Source of the DNA: Chryseobacterium formosense
GTDB taxonomy: Bacteria; Bacteroidota; Bacteroidia; Flavobacteriales; Weeksellaceae
Length of the DNA: 64,000 nucleotides
Direction of reading: 5' to 3'
Assembly: GCF_900116415.1 (NCBI RefSeq)
Contig: NZ_FPAP01000001.1
Span: forward strand, 620,001-684,000
How positions within the stretch are numbered: the stretch's first letter is position 1; every line of letters begins with the position of its first letter. Shown in pieces: positions 52,818 to 60,696 of the stretch. The position numbers and the translations under genes were made by a program. The notes under the pieces were generated by a model. It did no database searches. It was not told where the DNA came from and saw nothing but the letters and a program-made list of their open reading frames with translations.

Positions 52818-53837
52818 ATGTTTTCGCATAAAGAATTAAGAGAAAAAATGCAGGGAGTATCTGAAGTTCCGTCTGAAATTATCAATCAAATTCATCAAGA
52901 AAGGCTGCTTCAGATTTGGGTTCCGAATAGATATGGCGGATTGGGATTGCGGTTAAGAGAAGGTTTATCTGTTTTATTCAACTGGTCAAAAATAGATGGA
53001 AGCTTAGGCTGGATGCTCACTTTATGTTCGGGAGCCAATTTTTTCTCAAGAAACTTAAAACCTAATATTGCTAAAGAACTTTTTTCCAATTCGAAAACTT
53101 GTTTCGGAGGAAGCGGAATGATCGGCGGAAAAACAGAAAAACAAACGGATGGAACTTTTTTGGTTAACGGACTTTGGAATTTTGCAACCGGAGCACCGCA
53201 TTTGAGCCACTTTACTTTAAATGCCCAATTAACAGAAAACGGAAATTCTTTACTTGATGAATTTGGGAATGAACTTATCCGGTCATTTGTTATTCCTAAA
53301 AGTGAGGCTGAAATTATTCCTGACTGGAAATCGATGGGCATGAAAGCAACCGGAACGTATTCTTTTGCAGTTGAAAATGTGAAAGTCTCGGAAGATTACA
53401 GTTTTATTTATGATGAGTTTTTTACGGATGATGTTTTGGATAAAGTTCCGTTCAGAATCTTTGCGGATTTGACTTTATTGGTCAATTATCTCGGGATGGC
53501 CTCTCATTTTTCTGAAGAAGCGATTAAAATTCGACCTTATCTTGATTTGGATTTATTCAATAAAAGAATAGAAGTAGCAATGGAAAAGCTCATTGAATTT
53601 GCAGATGAAATTGAAGGTTTGTTAAATGATTCCAAGCTAATTATTTCTGAAAAGCAGTCTGAAATTCATGATTACTCTTCAGCTTTGGTTGAAAGTTTGT
53701 CGCATCAGATTTTGGAGATTTATTTCCAGTTAGGAATAAAAGCAAGTCATACCGATTCTGCAATTTATCAGGTTTTTTGTGATTATTTTACGGCGACGCA
53801 GCATTCTAATTTTAGGAGGGAGTTGGAATTGAAATAA
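52818..53837 (+). CDS. Acyl-CoA dehydrogenase-like flavoprotein
   Basis: A 339-residue protein of the acyl-CoA dehydrogenase superfamily with a somewhat short C-terminus. The N-terminal helical domain and the beta domain ('FLVNGLWNFATGAPHLSHFTLNA', 'MGMKATGTYSFAVENVKVSEDY') are clear. The region that holds the catalytic Glu in true dehydrogenases is not easily seen, so it may be a two-component monooxygenase-type or oxime-forming member. The 123-base gap after pnuT has 'cgcagatttttta' palindromic words. Transcription with pnuT is possible but not shown. Confidence 0.82.
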   Translation: MFSHKELREKMQGVSEVPSEIINQIHQERLLQIWVPNRYGGLGLRLREGLSVLFNWSKIDGSLGWMLTLCSGANFFSRNLKPNIAKELFSNSKTCFGGSGMIGGKTEKQTDGTFLVNGLWNFATGAPHLSHFTLNAQLTENGNSLLDEFGNELIRSFVIPKSEAEIIPDWKSMGMKATGTYSFAVENVKVSEDYSFIYDEFFTDDVLDKVPFRIFADLTLLVNYLGMASHFSEEAIKIRPYLDLDLFNKRIEVAMEKLIEFADEIEGLLNDSKLIISEKQSEIHDYSSALVESLSHQILEIYFQLGIKASHTDSAIYQVFCDYFTATQHSNFRRELELK

Positions 53838-54018
53838 AAAAATATTGATGAAGAAGACTCTCGAAAAACATTGCAGATACAATCTTTTTAAATGCCTTTT
53901 CAGTGGATTGAATTGCAAAATAATTTCTTAGGAAAAGCATAATTGCTAAAATAATGTCTAACTTTTTTAAAAATTCAATAGTTAATCCCACTTTTACCAA
54001 TGTGATTTAGAATATTTT

Positions 54019-54774
54019 TTATGCATTATTAAGTTCTTTCATTTCAAAATAGCAATTTTCACAAATCAGTTTAATTTTCGCAAATTTTTCAGATTCTTCA
54101 TTCCATTCTCCATATTGTACCCTTACCTTTTCACATTCGTTACACCATGCCTGTAAATCTTCATTTTCATTGAGCTCCATACCTTTATGTGTTTCCATGG
54201 CTTCTTCAAATCCGATGGGATTTTCTAAATTCAAATGTTGACAAACAAATGCAGGTCTTTGAAATCCGTGACTTCCACATTCCAAAGTTTTTTGTTTGAG
54301 TAACTTGATTTCCGGATTCATATTTGATTCAATTTTTTCCGTTAGAAGTAAATAGAAATCTATATTTTCTGTTTTTACATTATAAGCTCCAATTCCATTA
54401 AAAATATCAAAACTTATTGCAAGAAATTCCCATCCATCATATTCATCGCTCTGAAAAGCACCTTCATATAATTTTGTATAATGATTTATTTTTCCGAATT
54501 TTTTTATTTTCAAAGTTTCAAATTTATTTTTTTCGCTCAGATATTTGTTAAACCAACTCCACATCCATGTTTTAGAAGTTAACGAGAAAGTTCCAATGGG
54601 TATATATTTGAAAAATACTTCGTCTGTTTCATCATTATATAATCGTAAAATTTCGGAATCGCTGTCATAAAACCAATTAGAATAAGAATCAATCTTATAC
54701 TGTTTTTTAAATTCATCCTGAATTGGAATTAATTTTTGTAGTTGAGCTGCGGCAAATTCTTGATAGTGATTCAT
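54019..54774 (-). CDS. DUF6882-like protein with zinc-binding C-terminus
   Basis: A 251-residue soluble protein. The N-terminal 150 residues match the DUF6882 style ('NWFYDSDSEILRLYND', 'FKYIPIGTFSLTSKTWMWSWFNKYL' in part). The C-terminal 80 residues carry Cys and His residues (CGSHGFQ, CQHL, CNECEKVRV, CENCYFEM) that likely bind zinc. Function unknown; such proteins often occur as single immunity-like or defence-associated genes, but no partner toxin is next to it here. Convergent with the acyl-CoA dehydrogenase gene across 181 bases with nothing recognisable. Confidence 0.72.
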   Translation of the reverse strand: MNHYQEFAAAQLQKLIPIQDEFKKQYKIDSYSNWFYDSDSEILRLYNDETDEVFFKYIPIGTFSLTSKTWMWSWFNKYLSEKNKFETLKIKKFGKINHYTKLYEGAFQSDEYDGWEFLAISFDIFNGIGAYNVKTENIDFYLLLTEKIESNMNPEIKLLKQKTLECGSHGFQRPAFVCQHLNLENPIGFEEAMETHKGMELNENEDLQAWCNECEKVRVQYGEWNEESEKFAKIKLICENCYFEMKELNNA

Positions 54775-55016
54775 TTTTTATAAGATTATTGTATCAGTTA
54801 TAATTACACGTAACCCCCAAATTTACGCAATTATCCATAGTCAACAATTATTACAAACTTCTGGTAATCAAAAATATCCGTTTTCAAACGACTACAAACG
54901 AATTTAAATAGTTTTCTACCGACTAAAGTTTCCAACCTGGTGAATCTTTGTACCAGAGATTTGAGAAAACAAGTGAACGTCTCTTATCTGAATATTAATT
55001 TTAAAAATACAAAGTT

Positions 55017-55349
55017 ATGTCACTAAGAAACAAAGTAACCTTAATCGGGTTCACAGGAAAAGAAGTTGAAACAGTAAACTTCGAAAACGGAGGAATGAAA
55101 GTTTCCGTATCATTAGCTACAAACGATCATTACACCAATGCAAAAGGTGAGAAGGTAGAAGAAACGCAATGGCACAATCTGGTTGCATTTGGAAAAACTG
55201 CTGAGATTTTTCAGAAATATGTTCCAAAAGGAAAAGAGATTGCCATTGAAGGCAAACTTACGTACAGATCGTACGACGATAAAGACGGTGCGAAAAGATA
55301 TATTACTGAAATAAGAGTGGATGAACTTCTGCTTTTGGGAGGTAAATAA
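55017..55349 (+). CDS. ssb: Single-stranded DNA-binding protein, short form
   Basis: A 110-residue OB-fold SSB ('NKVTLIGFTGKEVETVNFENGGMKVSVSLATN', 'WHNLVAFGKTAEI', 'YVPKGKEIAIEGKL', pieces). It ends at 'DELLLLGGK' right after the last beta strand and so lacks the flexible linker and the acidic DDDIPF-type tip that most SSBs use to recruit partner proteins. A full-length SSB must be elsewhere, or partner binding is by another route. Two genes of the same strand follow (an HRDC protein and hisS), with 22 bases to the first. Confidence 0.9.
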   Translation: MSLRNKVTLIGFTGKEVETVNFENGGMKVSVSLATNDHYTNAKGEKVEETQWHNLVAFGKTAEIFQKYVPKGKEIAIEGKLTYRSYDDKDGAKRYITEIRVDELLLLGGK

Positions 55350-55371
55350 TTGATAAACTTTAAAATCACAA

Positions 55372-55833
55372 ATGATGAAAATAAAAGTTTTAAAAATCAG
55401 AATTGCAGATGAATTTCTGCATGAAGATCAAAAGACAATTGATAATTTCCTTGAAACCCATGAAATTATTAAAACCGTAACGGCATTTGTACACGACGAA
55501 CAGTTTTGGTCAGTTGTTCTTTATTTCAATGACATAGAATCTACTATTAATAAAACGAGTGTAAAAGATTCCAAAACCGTAAAATATTCTGCGGAAGACG
55601 AAGTGTTGAGTAATGATGAAATCAAGATCTTAGATGCTTTGAAACTTTGGCGTTCAGAGAAAGCAAAAGAGCAGAATCTTCCGACTTATTTTATTGCGAC
55701 CAACAAAGAACTGGTTTCTGTTGCAAAATATAAACCGGCAAAAAAAGAAGAGCTTTTAGATATTAAAGGTTTCGGCAAACATAAAATCGAGAATTATGGC
55801 GAAGAAATCCTTGAAATATTGGAGAGTGTGTAA
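55372..55833 (+). CDS. HRDC-domain protein
   Basis: A 153-residue protein. The first 75 residues are beta-rich and unrecognised; the last 75 are an HRDC domain, with '[29 protein letters not shown]' in part, then '[21 protein letters not shown]'. HRDC domains help bind DNA structures in RecQ helicases and RNase D. A free HRDC protein next to ssb suggests a helper of DNA repair or of a helicase, possibly of the RecQ variant at 27.7 kb; this link is only an inference. Alternative ATG one codon in. Confidence 0.82.
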   Translation: MMKIKVLKIRIADEFLHEDQKTIDNFLETHEIIKTVTAFVHDEQFWSVVLYFNDIESTINKTSVKDSKTVKYSAEDEVLSNDEIKILDALKLWRSEKAKEQNLPTYFIATNKELVSVAKYKPAKKEELLDIKGFGKHKIENYGEEILEILESV

Positions 55834-55874
55834 AAAATCTAATTGAATACCAAAACACAAATGATCGTACGAAG

Positions 55875-55904
55875 CTGGAGAAATATAAGATCTCCAGTTT
55901 TTTT
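55875..55904 (+). terminator. Terminator of the ssb-HRDC unit
   Basis: Stem CTGGAGA with TCTCCAG, nine-base loop, then seven T. It lies 42 bases after the HRDC stop. Confidence 0.85.
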
Positions 55905-55931
55905 GTTGATTCAAAAGTCCTTTCAATTGCT

Positions 55932-55939
55932 TATTTTTG
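55932..55939 (+). promoter_or_regulatory. Candidate -7 element of hisS
   Basis: TATTTTTG fits TAnnTTTG, 41 bases before the ATG at 55980. The spacing to the nearest TTG is too long for a standard -33. Confidence 0.35.
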
Positions 55940-55979
55940 CAATGAATTACACATTACTTATTATTCATTACTCATAAAT

Positions 55980-57347
55980 ATGAAGCCAAGCTTAGCAAAA
56001 GGAACGAGAGATTTTACATCACTGGAAGTTTCAAGAAGAAAATACATCATCAATATATTGCAGAAAAATTTTGAACTTTTTGGTTTTCAGCCTTTGGAAA
56101 CACCAAGTTTTGAAAACCTTTCAACATTGACGGGAAAATACGGAGAAGAAGGAGATCGCTTGATTTTTAAGATTTTAAATTCAAGCATCAACGAAGCTAA
56201 AGATGATAAAAAAACGCAGATGCTGAATGATTTTCAGAAAGCTTTAGATAAACCTTTCAGTTCAGAAAATCTTACAGATAAAGCTCTTCGTTATGACCTT
56301 ACAGTTCCTTTCGCAAGATTTGTTGCCATGAATCATGGTAAATTGACTTTCCCATACAAACGTTATCAGATTCAGCCGGTTTGGAGAGCAGACCGTCCAC
56401 AGAAAGGGAGATTCAGAGAATTTTATCAGTGTGACGCCGATGTTGTAGGTAGTGAAAGCCTTTTGCAGGAAGTTGATTTGGTACAATTATATCTAAAATC
56501 CTTTGCCGAACTAAAAGTTTCGGTAACCATTCATATTAACAACAGAAAAATCCTTTCAGGTTTAGCAGAATATGCAGGAATTACCGATAAGCTGATTGAC
56601 TTTACCGTTGCTTTAGACAAATTAGATAAAATCGGGAAAGATGGAGTAGTGAAGGAACTTCTAGAGAGAGAAATATCTCAGGAATCGATTGATAAACTTG
56701 ATTTCCTGTTTAATCAATCAGATGATGCTCTGGAAAACCTCCTTCAGCTTAAAGAAAAATTTGCAGGAAATGAAACTGGTTTGAAAGGCGTTGAAGAATT
56801 GGAATATGTGATTACTCAATCTTTAAATCTTGGCGTTGATATTCAGAATCTTGTTTTTGATATTACTTTGGCTCGTGGGTTAGATTATTACACAGGAGCA
56901 ATTTTTGAAGTGAAAGCGGATGAAGCGCAAATGGGTTCCATTGGAGGAGGAGGAAGATATGATAATCTTACTGAAGTTTTCGGGGTGAAAAATATTCCGG
57001 GAATCGGGATTTCGTTCGGTCTTGATAGAATTTACTTAGTAATGGAAGAATTAAATCTTTTCCCTGAAGAAGCTACATCAAATGTAGAATATTTGTTCGC
57101 CAACTTTGGTGGTGAAGAAACTTTGGAAGCTTTGAAACTAATCATCAGATTAAGAGAAAAAGGAATTTCCGCAGAGCTATATCCCGAAAATGCTAAAATA
57201 GGAAAGCAATTTACCTATGCAGAAAAGAAAGGTATTAAAAACCTCGTATTTTTAGGTGAAGAAGAGCTTAAAAATGGAACAGTGACCTGCAAAAATCTGG
57301 AAGCTGGTGAACAGAAAACAGTTTCTTTAGAAGAATTCTTAGGATAA
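55980..57347 (+). CDS. hisS: Histidyl-tRNA synthetase
   Basis: A 455-residue class II aminoacyl-tRNA synthetase. Motif 1 near the N-terminus ('[16 protein letters not shown]'), motif 2 '[23 protein letters not shown]', the histidine-binding '[14 protein letters not shown]' and motif 3 '[15 protein letters not shown]' are all seen in order, followed by the anticodon-binding domain (about 360-450). It charges tRNA-His. A single gene with its own terminator. Confidence 0.94.
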   Translation: MKPSLAKGTRDFTSLEVSRRKYIINILQKNFELFGFQPLETPSFENLSTLTGKYGEEGDRLIFKILNSSINEAKDDKKTQMLNDFQKALDKPFSSENLTDKALRYDLTVPFARFVAMNHGKLTFPYKRYQIQPVWRADRPQKGRFREFYQCDADVVGSESLLQEVDLVQLYLKSFAELKVSVTIHINNRKILSGLAEYAGITDKLIDFTVALDKLDKIGKDGVVKELLEREISQESIDKLDFLFNQSDDALENLLQLKEKFAGNETGLKGVEELEYVITQSLNLGVDIQNLVFDITLARGLDYYTGAIFEVKADEAQMGSIGGGGRYDNLTEVFGVKNIPGIGISFGLDRIYLVMEELNLFPEEATSNVEYLFANFGGEETLEALKLIIRLREKGISAELYPENAKIGKQFTYAEKKGIKNLVFLGEEELKNGTVTCKNLEAGEQKTVSLEEFLG

Positions 57348-57367
57348 AAAAATTATTTATATTGATG

Positions 57368-57397
57368 AAATTCCGGCTCGAAGAGCCGGAATTTTTT
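57368..57397 (+). terminator. Terminator of hisS
   Basis: Perfect 12-bp stem AAATTCCGGCTC with GAGCCGGAATTT and a GAA loop, then T's. Confidence 0.92.
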
Positions 57398-57459
57398 ATA
57401 ATAACCATAGTTTTTAAAATGTTTAGAAAAAATTTATCTTTACAAAAAAACAAAACGTA

Positions 57460-58257
57460 ATGGAAAACTATTTAGACATTAATAAAAAATCCTGGAATGC
57501 CAAAGTAGAACCACATCTGAAATCAGATTTTTATTTCGTGGATGAATTTTTAAACGGCAGAACATCATTAAATTCTATTGAACTTGAACTTTTAGGAGAT
57601 ATAAAAGGTAAAACAATTCTGCATTTACAATGTCATTTTGGCCAGGATTCAATCTCGCTATCAAGGATGGGTGCAAAAGTTACCGGGATTGATCTTTCGG
57701 ATAAAGCGATTGAAGCCGCAAAAGATTTAGCCAAACAATGCAATACTGATACGGAATTTATCTGTTCTGATGTGTATGAACTTCCCAATATTTTAGACCA
57801 AAAATTTGACATTGTTTTTACAAGTTACGGTACGATTGGCTGGCTTCCCGATCTTGAAAAATGGGCGAATGTTATTAATCATTTTCTGAAACCTGAAGGA
57901 AAGTTTATTATGGCAGAGTTTCATCCCGTAGTTTGGATGTTTGATGATGATTTTAAAGATGTTGCTTATAACTATTTTAACGAAAAGCCTATTGTTGAAA
58001 CCTATGAAGGAACGTATGCTGATTTTTCTGCAGAGCTTGTTCAGGATTATGTAATGTGGAATCATTCTCTATCAGAAGTTATGCAAAATCTGATTAGTAA
58101 AAACTTAACAATAGAACAATTTAATGAGTTTGATTGGTCGCCTTATCCATGTTTTAAACATATCAAAGAATTCGAAAAAGGAAAGTGGAGAACTACAAAA
58201 TTTGGAAATAAAATACCAATGGTTTATGCCATTGCAGCACAAAAAAAGTCATCGTAA
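57460..58257 (+). CDS. Class I SAM-dependent methyltransferase
   Basis: A 265-residue methyltransferase. The SAM loop is 'KTILHLQCHFGQDSISLSRMGAKVTGIDLS' (motif I and the acidic Asp of motif II, in pieces), then 'FDIVFTSYGTIGWLPDLEKW'. Similar proteins methylate small molecules; the acceptor is unknown. The C-terminal part is longer than the minimal fold, with 'DYVMWNHSLSEVMQNLI' before the end. The stop codon lies in the loop of the terminator hairpin. Confidence 0.85.
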   Translation: MENYLDINKKSWNAKVEPHLKSDFYFVDEFLNGRTSLNSIELELLGDIKGKTILHLQCHFGQDSISLSRMGAKVTGIDLSDKAIEAAKDLAKQCNTDTEFICSDVYELPNILDQKFDIVFTSYGTIGWLPDLEKWANVINHFLKPEGKFIMAEFHPVVWMFDDDFKDVAYNYFNEKPIVETYEGTYADFSAELVQDYVMWNHSLSEVMQNLISKNLTIEQFNEFDWSPYPCFKHIKEFEKGKWRTTKFGNKIPMVYAIAAQKKSS

Positions 58258-58270
58258 CGATGACTTTTTT
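58242..58270. terminator. Bidirectional terminator enclosing a stop codon
   Basis: Stem AAAAAAGTCATCG with CGATGACTTTTTT; the three-base loop is the TAA stop (58255-58257) of the methyltransferase. The left arm codes for the last Lys-Lys-Ser-Ser. A and T runs on both sides allow use from both strands. Confidence 0.92.
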
Positions 58271-58288
58271 GTATATGAATGTTAAATT

Positions 58289-58531
58289 TTAAACATTAGA
58301 TGCTGAATCTTCAACTTTAGATTTTGCTTCGTCAAATTTACTTTGAGCCTGGGAAGCAACTTCATTTGCTTTATCTTTCAAATCATTTCCCCATTTGTTC
58401 AAGTTCTCTTTCGCAGAATTGATTTTATCTTTTACAGCCTGCTGCTGTTCCGGTGTAGATTTTTTGTACTTCCAATAAGCTAATGCACCTAATCCTAATA
58501 AAGCTAATAATCCGTTTGTCTTATTTCCCAT
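58289..58531 (-). CDS. YtxH-like small membrane-tethered protein
   Basis: An 80-residue protein: one membrane segment (about 7-20, LLALLGLGALAYW) and a charged, amphipathic C-terminal helix with Lys/Glu/Asp heptads ('KDKINSAKENLNKWGND', 'AQSKFDEAKSKVED'). This is the shape of YtxH/general-stress-type proteins that are tied to the membrane and may act under stress. The function here is unknown. Single minus-strand gene between the bidirectional terminator and the isoaspartyl peptidase. Confidence 0.8.
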   Translation of the reverse strand: MGNKTNGLLALLGLGALAYWKYKKSTPEQQQAVKDKINSAKENLNKWGNDLKDKANEVASQAQSKFDEAKSKVEDSASNV

Positions 58532-58631
58532 GATTTCTATTTTTTTAAGTTAAATATTAAAATTTTGATATTAATAGTTATGTAAATTGTGTGCCAAAAA
58601 AAATATAGGAATAATAAAATAATGTTAAAAT

Positions 58632-59474
58632 TTATCCGAAAATTTCAAATTGAGTTCCGTCAAAACTCGCAAAAACCATGGTAGGATAAGAATCCTGATG
58701 ATAAATATTTGCGTCTTTATCAATAGCAATCGCACCCGCAAAACCATCGATTATTTTTAGCTCAGCAAAGGTTTTATCAAAAGCTTCTTTCAAATTCATT
58801 CCATCGGTTACACGGGTCACAATTTTTGCAGCTGTAGCATTGCTTACAATATCTTCACCCACTCCGGTGCAGCTTACTGCGCAAAATTCGTTGGCGTAAT
58901 TTCCCGCAACGGTTGCAGAATCTGAAATCCGTCCTGGAATTTCAAAACCTTTTCCTCCGGTAGAAGTAGCAACGGCTAATTTCCCATTTTCGTCAATGGC
59001 AACGCAGCCAACTGTTCCTTTTCCTCCGTTTTTAAGCTTAGCTTCGTATTCTTTTCGTCTTTGAGGAATTTCGGTTGAGAAGTTTTCAAACCCATTTTGA
59101 TTGGCATAAATTTTAGCCCCATTTCCACCTAAAACCCTGTCATCTTCCTTCATCAGTTCTTTGGCTACAAAAATCGGATTCTTCACATCCTGAATATTGA
59201 TTACGCCACTCATTTTCTGAGTTTCACCATCCATTAAAGCTGCACTCATACGGATTATTCCGTCACTTTGAATTTGCGATCCGATTCCCGCATTGTACAA
59301 TTCGTCATCTTCCAAAAGCGAAACAGCATAAGCAACGGCATCCACTGCCGAATGAGTTTCCAAATAACGATAGGCTTTTTCAGCAATATTTTTTAAAGAA
59401 TTCTGTTTGGCAACTTTTACTTCGTGGCTTTGGTCGCTTTCAGAGAAAAAACCACCGTGGATTATTATTTTCAT
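58632..59474 (-). CDS. iaaA: Isoaspartyl peptidase/L-asparaginase
   Basis: A 280-residue N-terminal nucleophile hydrolase of the plant-type asparaginase/IaaA family. The precursor is cut before Thr154 in GKGTVGCVAID, which then becomes the catalytic residue; 'STGGKGFEIPGRISDSATVAG' (in pieces) and 'CAVSCTGVGE' follow. The family splits beta-aspartyl dipeptides. Next to cyanophycinase this fits the last step of cyanophycin use, from beta-Asp-Arg to aspartate and arginine. A hairpin between it and cphB may separate transcripts. Start ATG 59474. Confidence 0.92.
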   Translation of the reverse strand: MKIIIHGGFFSESDQSHEVKVAKQNSLKNIAEKAYRYLETHSAVDAVAYAVSLLEDDELYNAGIGSQIQSDGIIRMSAALMDGETQKMSGVINIQDVKNPIFVAKELMKEDDRVLGGNGAKIYANQNGFENFSTEIPQRRKEYEAKLKNGGKGTVGCVAIDENGKLAVATSTGGKGFEIPGRISDSATVAGNYANEFCAVSCTGVGEDIVSNATAAKIVTRVTDGMNLKEAFDKTFAELKIIDGFAGAIAIDKDANIYHQDSYPTMVFASFDGTQFEIFG

Positions 59475-59500
59475 TCGAATTATTTAGATTTAAATATATA

Positions 59501-59526
59501 AAAAAAGTGAAGAAAAACTTCACTTT
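59501..59526 (-). terminator. Hairpin between cphB and iaaA
   Basis: Stem AAAGTGAAG with CTTCACTTT, 5-base loop; on the minus strand it is followed by a run of T (complement of 59501-59506), so it fits a terminator or attenuator for cphB. Confidence 0.75.
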
Positions 59527-59531
59527 GTATT

Positions 59532-60416
59532 TTATGTTTGCGGAATAGGATTGAACTGGGAATTTTCTATCGTGAGTGTTCTCGTCTTTAAATCATAATG
59601 ATCGTTCATAGACATCACATGTACCGTTAAATTATCGATAGAGATCGGCTCGCCCAGATTAATATTTGTAAGATTCGTATCTTTTATAAATCTTCCGTCG
59701 ACGATGATTACCAAACCAGATCCTACAGCGGTCATTACATCATTGTGAATGAAAAGCCCGGTATCTTCACCCAAACCGATTCCTAAAGTTCTCGGATTAT
59801 TTACTACTGCCTGAAATAGTCTTCCGATTCTTCCTCTTTGTACGAAATGCGTATCAACAATTACGTTGTCGATCAGGCCTAAACCTTGTGTTGTTTTAAT
59901 TTCTCCTTTCAGCAATGCTTCAGAGCTGCTTCCCTGGTAGATCATATTTTCAGAAGCTGCAGCCGCTCCGGCCGATGTTCCGGAATAAATAAAATCCTGT
60001 TCCTGATATTTCAGCAAAATTGTATCATGAAATCGTGTTCCTCCCAAAATAGAGGTTAAGCGTAATTGATCTCCACCAGTAAACATCACAACGTCTGCCG
60101 CATTTGCTCTTGCAACTATGGCGTCCGAATTGGCTTCTTCGCGATTGTGAATATCGAGAATATTCACATTTTTAGCTCCCAGAAATTCAAAAGCTTTTTT
60201 ATATTCTGCACCAACGATTTGTGGAATTTGTGACGCAGTGGTCACCACTTCGATGATTGAGTTTTCTTTATTTTTAGATTCAGTAATGATTTTTCTTAAA
60301 ATTCCTCTTTCAAAAAAATTCAGATTTTTTTCAACATTCTGATCGTAATCGGTTTCCGTAAAACTGCCTTTATTCACAGCTCCTCCGATAATAATTAATT
60401 TTCCAACAGGTCTCAT
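59532..60416 (-). CDS. cphB: Cyanophycinase
   Basis: About 294 residues from the ATG at 60416 (a TTG at 60425 is part of the -7 element). A serine-type peptidase of the S51 family. The nucleophile serine lies in GTSAGAAAASE (Ser148 from this start), with 'FTGGDQLRL', 'GLGLIDNVIVDTHFVQRGRIGRL' and 'GIGLGEDTGLFI' around it, all typical of CphB. It cuts cyanophycin, the branched Asp-Arg polymer, into beta-Asp-Arg dipeptides. The gene faces away from cphA, so synthesis and breakdown have separate promoters in one 280-base region. Confidence 0.93.
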   Translation of the reverse strand: MRPVGKLIIIGGAVNKGSFTETDYDQNVEKNLNFFERGILRKIITESKNKENSIIEVVTTASQIPQIVGAEYKKAFEFLGAKNVNILDIHNREEANSDAIVARANAADVVMFTGGDQLRLTSILGGTRFHDTILLKYQEQDFIYSGTSAGAAAASENMIYQGSSSEALLKGEIKTTQGLGLIDNVIVDTHFVQRGRIGRLFQAVVNNPRTLGIGLGEDTGLFIHNDVMTAVGSGLVIIVDGRFIKDTNLTNINLGEPISIDNLTVHVMSMNDHYDLKTRTLTIENSQFNPIPQT

Positions 60417-60422
60417 AGCCTG

Positions 60423-60430
60423 CAAATTTA
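60423..60430 (-). promoter_or_regulatory. Candidate -7 element of cphB, near-leaderless
   Basis: On the minus strand TAAATTTG ends six bases before the ATG at 60416. No clear -33 element is found 19 bases upstream, so this promoter is less sure than the tsaC one with the same layout. Confidence 0.4.
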
Positions 60431-60561
60431 AAAAATAATAAATTGTTAATGAAATGTAAAGCCCTTTTTAACGTATTCATTGTGATTTCTAATCAATTAC
60501 GAGGTTTGTATTTTTTTAATAAATCTTTAATAACACTATGGTTTTGTTTATGGTTTTGCAT

Positions 60562-60569
60562 TATCTTTG
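60562..60569 (+). promoter_or_regulatory. Candidate -7 element of cphA
   Basis: TATCTTTG fits TAnnTTTG, 127 bases before the cphA ATG, so the leader would be long and A/T-rich. No matching -33 element. Confidence 0.35.
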
Positions 60570-60696
60570 ATATAAGACAAGATGTTTTTATTAAAATAAA
60601 AAGGTATAACAAAATTGTGAATTTTAATTTTTTTTAATACTAAATGATAGATGTTAAATTCACATAGCAAATGGAAAAAAGAAATTATAGCTGCAT

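Noticed and set aside
53812..54000. A 62-residue minus frame in the gap after the acyl-CoA dehydrogenase gene
   Set aside because: It overlaps the end of the gene on the other strand, has no recognisable start context and no family-like pattern; the gap 53838-54018 shows nothing else.
59501..59526. A single cphB-iaaA operon without interruption
   Set aside because: The hairpin with a T run between the two genes on their coding strand makes an uninterrupted operon doubtful, although read-through is possible.
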